Source: Rotaria sordida (taxonomy: Eukaryota; Rotifera; Eurotatoria; Philodinida; Philodinidae). From it: a stretch of 64,000 nt of DNA. The DNA lies in assembly GCA_905250125.1 (NCBI GenBank), contig CAJNOL010000413.1, positions 59,033 to 123,032 of the forward strand. The letters run 5' to 3'. The translations under genes and the position numbers were made by a program. Position 1 is the first letter of the stretch. Each line of letters begins with the position of its first letter. Positions 60,021-64,000 of this stretch are shown here, piece after piece. The notes under the pieces are model-generated. The model saw nothing but the letters and a program-made list of their open reading frames with translations, did not search any database and had not been told where the DNA came from.

Positions 60021-62678
60021 GCAGTAGTAACTTATAGATGAGAAAGAGAAGTAAAATACGGCAATGTATATATAAAGAATATGGACAAATGATAGAGATT
60101 AATTATCTATTACAATCGAATGACACAAAAGCTGAAATAAAACTTTATTGGTGAGACAGTCTTCTGTTTTTTTTCTTCTCTCTCTCTCTTTTTCTCTTTT
60201 TCTCTATATTTATTTCTTTCAACATTACTATTATCTCATAACAAACATAGAAAACGACAGCGCGCGCTAAACAGCTGTGCTTTCAATAAGTTGATGAACA
60301 AAAGAAACCGCATTTTACACGTATTACACAGAAGAAATGTTATCATCATGTAGGTTTGCATTGTACGAGTGATAGTGGACGTGTTTAATAGTATGAGTAG
60401 AATCTGTCTAATCGACACGTTGCACTACGCATACAGTTACTAACGATGTGATATTAGTGGGAATTGTTTGATTATATAGCGTGTGATAAAAGATACGTTA
60501 CATTTATTTGGCAACGAGCTGATATCATTATCAATTTCTCTCACTCATTTTCTCTTCTTATTCAAGCTGTTACCACCGATGCTCATCTTCGTTTTCTTTT
60601 TGTCTATTTGTCCTCTAAATATACACAAAAAATCTAATTCTTTTTTTTTTTTCTTGCCTCCTATTGTGATTGTCATCAAACAAGCTTGTTGACAATTACA
60701 TGCGCGTATTTATGCGTTTGTCTGTGATAAATGAAAAGAGCCCGACGACCAGCTCTTTGTAATCGTAGATCTTGATGATGCGAGCAACAGCAGCATCAGC
60801 CTTGTGATCATTATCGTCCTACCATTTATATATATATACATAAATATATATTATGTATATATATATATATAAACGCGCTCTCTTTTTCTCATTTTTTTTT
60901 TCACTCGACCAAAAAATTCTTGATATTATCTGTTGATTTGTAGATTGATCAACAAAACGAATTGGTAGAAGTGCCATATGATCATCAAGATCAAAAACAC
61001 GTTTTAACGTGCTAAAAAAACGATGAAGTGCGATCGATTTATATCGTTGACGTATGGCATTTCTGTTATTGAAAGGCATTCCGAGTCTTGCTGGTCAAAA
61101 TCAGGCGCCTCAAGCGGATCCAGATGATTTTGTTGATCGTCTAAACTATCGTTATACAGTTATATTATTAAATGTTTTTTCAGCTCTTGTTACAAATAGA
61201 CAATTCAGTTCAAAACAAATTCAATGTAAGGAAAAAATTGACTTTTTTTATTTTATTGAAATCTATTTATTTAGGTTGGGTACCAGCAATGTTTACATCA
61301 GGTTATGAAGATTACACCAATCATATATGTTATATTACTAATACTTATTATGTAAATCAAACACAAAAAATTCCCTCAACACGTGCCGAACGACAAAGTT
61401 TACAATTACTTTATTATCAATGGATCCCATTTATACTTTGTTTCCTAAGGTATTAAACTAAAAATAAAATATTAATTAGTTTTTTATTATTATTTTTTTT
61501 ATTAAAGTATTCTTTTCTACATTCCAAATCTTGTTTGGCAATCATTAATGACACGTAGTGGTTTGGATTTAAAAGATATAATTGAAGCTGGTAAAAGTTA
61601 TAAATCAATTGATAGAATGGATAAAAGACGTAAAATAATGGATTATATAATTGCATCTATTGATGAATTTATTGATGATCCAAGACGTGGACGAGAAAAT
61701 CGAAATTTAAGTTTAATTCGACGTATACAAGCTGTTTTTTGTTGCATGTATGGAAAATTTCAAGGAAATTATTTTATGATGGTTTATTTATTAACAAAAA
61801 TTCTTTATGTTATTAATTCAATTGGACAATTAGCATTATTTAATGAAATGCTTGGTATTAAATATTATCGTTATGGTTTAGAATTATTACAAAAATTAAT
61901 GTTACTTATACAAAATCAACCATTACAACAATCATATAGACATCAAGGTGGCCTTTCAAAATATTTTCCTAAAGTAACTTTATGCGATTTTGAGTAAGTC
62001 ATAAATAAATTTTTGTTTTCATTTAAATTTATTTATTTATTTATTTATTTCTAGAGTACGTGAACCAAATCATCTATATAATTCTCACCGATATACAGTT
62101 GAATGTGTATTACCAAATAATTTATTATTTGAACAATTATTTACATTTTTATTTTTTTGGTATACAATGATAGTTATATTAAATTTAATATCATTATTTA
62201 CATGGTCATATTCATTTATACGTCCTGTAAGAATAAAATATGTAACAACAAGATTAAAATTAATATTAATAAGAAATTTAAGAAAATGTTTAATAACAAA
62301 TGAAAATAGTCCTCGACAATCTCAACAATTAATACATGATGATTCATTATTACATCGTGATGAATCACATTCAGATTTTGCACGAAATTATTTAAAATGT
62401 GATGGTACATTTGTTTTACGTTTATTAGAAACAAATACATCAGATTTTGTTGTAACACATGTTATTGAAGAATTATTTTATTCATATGAAAAAAAAGCAT
62501 CACAACCAGTTGCTCTTGAAGGTCTTGCAAAAATGATGTCAACACTTGGTCCTGATCAAGGTTTATTAAGTTTAGGAAAATTACTTTTTTTACCTGTTAT
62601 GTCTGATCCAAAAATTGCTGCTACATTTGGTGGGAGTTTTATGACAACTGATAATAATAAAATGCTTTTACCAAGTTT

Positions 62679-62711
<33 letters not shown>

Positions 62712-63543
62712 AGATGAATCTCTTCGTAATGTACCTAAATTACTTGTACCACCAACTCCTACTCGTCGACGTTCATCAATCGTTAGTACAATATCACAAC
62801 GATCACCTTCAGGTTCAATTGTTGAACAACTTGATGCAGCTAGACGAGTTTCATTTTTATCAACAACTTCTCAATCAAGACCTACTGTTGATGAAATAAC
62901 TGAAATATTAAAAGAACGTCGACAAAAGATGAAACGAAAGAAACGATAATAGATATAGTCATTCTTTCTATATGTGTGGGTGTGGGTGTGTGTGTGTGTG
63001 TTTGTGTGTTTGTTTTCATAGTGAAAGAGAAAGTTATTTTCTAGATGAAATGCCAACTACAAAAAAAAAGAAAACATTCTTTCTATTAATTATCATTATT
63101 CGTTGAGCATTACTTGGTGTATCAAGCAATATAGACAACCTTGATGGATATCTATTTAATCAATCTAATTAGAAGATATAAGACATTACCTAAGTTGTTC
63201 TTTAGTTTGTTCGATTGTACGTGATAATAAAGCAATGGCACCTTGTATAGCTGATATTTCCATAATTAAATCTTTTTGAACATCATCATGAACTAAATCA
63301 ATATCATAACGTTTTTCTCTACAAAAAAAAAAAAAAAATTATTTTGCGTATTATTTTTTTGTTTTGATTAAATCTACCGATTAGCTAATGTTGTTTGAGT
63401 AATATGTAAATTATCTTGAAGTGATTGAAGACGTTTTTCAATTCGTACAAGATAACTTTCTGTAGCATCAATTTCTTTTGCTAATTCACTTCGTTTTACT
63501 TCAAGTTCACCTTTCCAATTTTTAATATGATCCAAACGTTGAT
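58021..63543 (-). CDS. TEKT: Tektin (5' end beyond the window)
   Basis: Six visible exons (63543-63378, 63318-63190, 59318-59175, 58879-58657, 58590-58382, 58171-58021) join in frame to 339 residues plus stop; full tektins are about 430-450, so roughly 90-100 N-terminal residues lie beyond 64000. Tektins are coiled-coil filaments inside the doublet microtubules of cilia and flagella. Recognised points: DNLHITQTTLANREKRYDID with LVHDDVQKDL, EEYSDENIKNAETQRLNA, and RPNVELVYD, where the signature nonapeptide is RPNVELCRD. The C-terminal EKDIETKTNTIFVDEVECHE fits tektin-2/-4. The tektin signature has VY instead of CR. Intron 59319-63189 contains a complete innexin gene on the other strand. Confidence 0.9.
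59319..61053. other. Tektin intron left of the innexin gene
   Basis: No supported gene. Probable innexin promoter region, with ATC/CAT, AAC and TA microsatellites. Short open frames at 59314-59567 and 60236-60692 are low-complexity. Confidence 0.5.
59690..60025. repeat. Trinucleotide microsatellites
   Basis: (ATC)n at about 59693-59734 and (AAC)n at about 59991-60020, both in the tektin intron upstream of the innexin gene. Confidence 0.85.
61054..62949 (+). CDS. Innexin (gap-junction / hemichannel protein)
   Basis: Four exons (61054-61225, 61275-61449, 61508-61993, 62055-62949) join in frame to 575 residues. Innexins form invertebrate gap junctions and hemichannels with four membrane spans. 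Present are the first extracellular loop with CWVPAMFT (Cys58) and HIC (Cys76), the signature YYQWIPF (104-110), and KVTLCDFE ahead of the second loop, with the loop-two cysteine in VECVLPNN. The C-terminal cytoplasmic tail is long (about 270 residues), with a poly-Thr run from an ACA repeat and Ser/Arg-rich sequence. The whole gene lies inside a tektin intron, on the opposite strand. The start is the first ATG before the usual N-terminal region. Confidence 0.94.
62973..63013 (+). repeat. GT microsatellite after innexin
   Basis: GTGGGTGTGGGTGTGTGTGT continuing in GT, 24 bp after the innexin stop. It includes two TGTGGG units but is mostly a simple GT run. Confidence 0.8.
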
Positions 63544-64000
63544 CTATTATAACAAAAGAAAAATTTATCTATTTATAATGTCCTTCATTATCATCTGATG
63601 CAAGGATATCGGCTCATTGAAAAAAAAAAAGAAAAGGGCATGTTATTAAGAAAACATTTTATCTACTAATGTCTAATAAATATATCTGACGCCTTTGTAT
63701 ATCCTTCAAATCGATATAATCATTATATCTATGAGATATTATTTCAAACATTCGATAGAACAAAAAAAAAAAAAAGAATTCTGGAATCTTCCTCAGGCTT
63801 TTTTTTGCTGATTAATATTTCATTCATTATTAATCATAATAAAAAAAAAAAGAGTATATTAAAAAGACTTTAGGCTTTTTATTTATTTCTGTTTCTATTG
63901 AATGAAACTAGGCACTTTTTAATTAAATTTTATCCTCATAGGCATATGGTAACATCAAAAGTGTTTGGCTTTTAATTTCGGAATTTGGACTGTAGCATTT
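63544..64000. other. Tektin upstream intron to window end
   Basis: Starts at the acceptor side of the first visible tektin exon. AT-rich with A-runs; no exon recognised. The remaining 5' tektin exons must be further right. Confidence 0.5.

Noticed and set aside
1-64000. CRISPR arrays, tRNA or rRNA genes, bacterial operons
   Set aside because: No regularly spaced identical repeats, no cloverleaf with A and B boxes, and no rRNA segment recognised by eye; the window is intron-bearing eukaryotic DNA.

Overview
The window is eukaryotic nuclear DNA: AT-rich, with genes split by many short GT-AG introns (mostly 40-70 nt) and A/T-ending codons. The gene set is animal: innexin, TRPM channel, Kv-channel beta subunit, tektin, CHMP5, eL20 and a USP2-type deubiquitinase. 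Degenerate TGTGGG-like tracts recur across it; TGTGGG is the telomere repeat known from bdelloid rotifers. My best inference is a bdelloid rotifer contig, but no marker seen here proves that.

Layout. 1-9.2 kb: a secreted MRH-like protein (+); two tandem ELOF1 genes (-), one missing an intron and carrying a repeat-filled second intron; CCDC137 (+); and a Kv beta subunit (-) whose stop codon lies 6 bp from that of CCDC137. 9.2-15.7 kb: no gene recognised. 15.7-25.2 kb: an intronless cytochrome b561 protein, ribosomal protein eL20, and a USP2-type ubiquitin protease with inverted-repeat elements in two introns. 25.2-28.6 kb: foldback and compound repeats plus a telomere-like hairpin. 28.6-34.3 kb: a thioredoxin-like gene lacking CxxC (-), divergent from a 20-exon TRPM channel (+). 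34.3-39.2 kb: repeat-rich, with several telomere-like G-rich/C-rich hairpins and a duplicated double-hairpin unit. 39.2-48.5 kb: an EB-like cysteine-rich membrane protein (-), a short MULE-like element with tandem TCCGGAAAA inverted ends, CHMP5 (+) and a small cysteine-rich secreted gene with an in-frame stop (-). 48.5-58 kb: a second foldback copy, an intronless cytochrome P450, a palindromic repeat and a possible broken membrane-protein gene. 58-64 kb: a tektin (-, 5' end outside the window) with a complete innexin gene on the opposite strand inside its 3.9 kb intron.

The genes are housekeeping, signalling, membrane-channel and ciliary genes without operon logic. Physical relations are the main links: the convergent CCDC137/Kv beta pair, the divergent thioredoxin-like/TRPM pair, and the innexin nested in tektin. 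The unexplained material is mostly inverted: at least four foldback structures, a family of telomere-like hairpins and a MULE-like element with tandem-repeat ends. Exon boundaries were placed by eye from splice signals, reading frame and remembered family features; no search was run.
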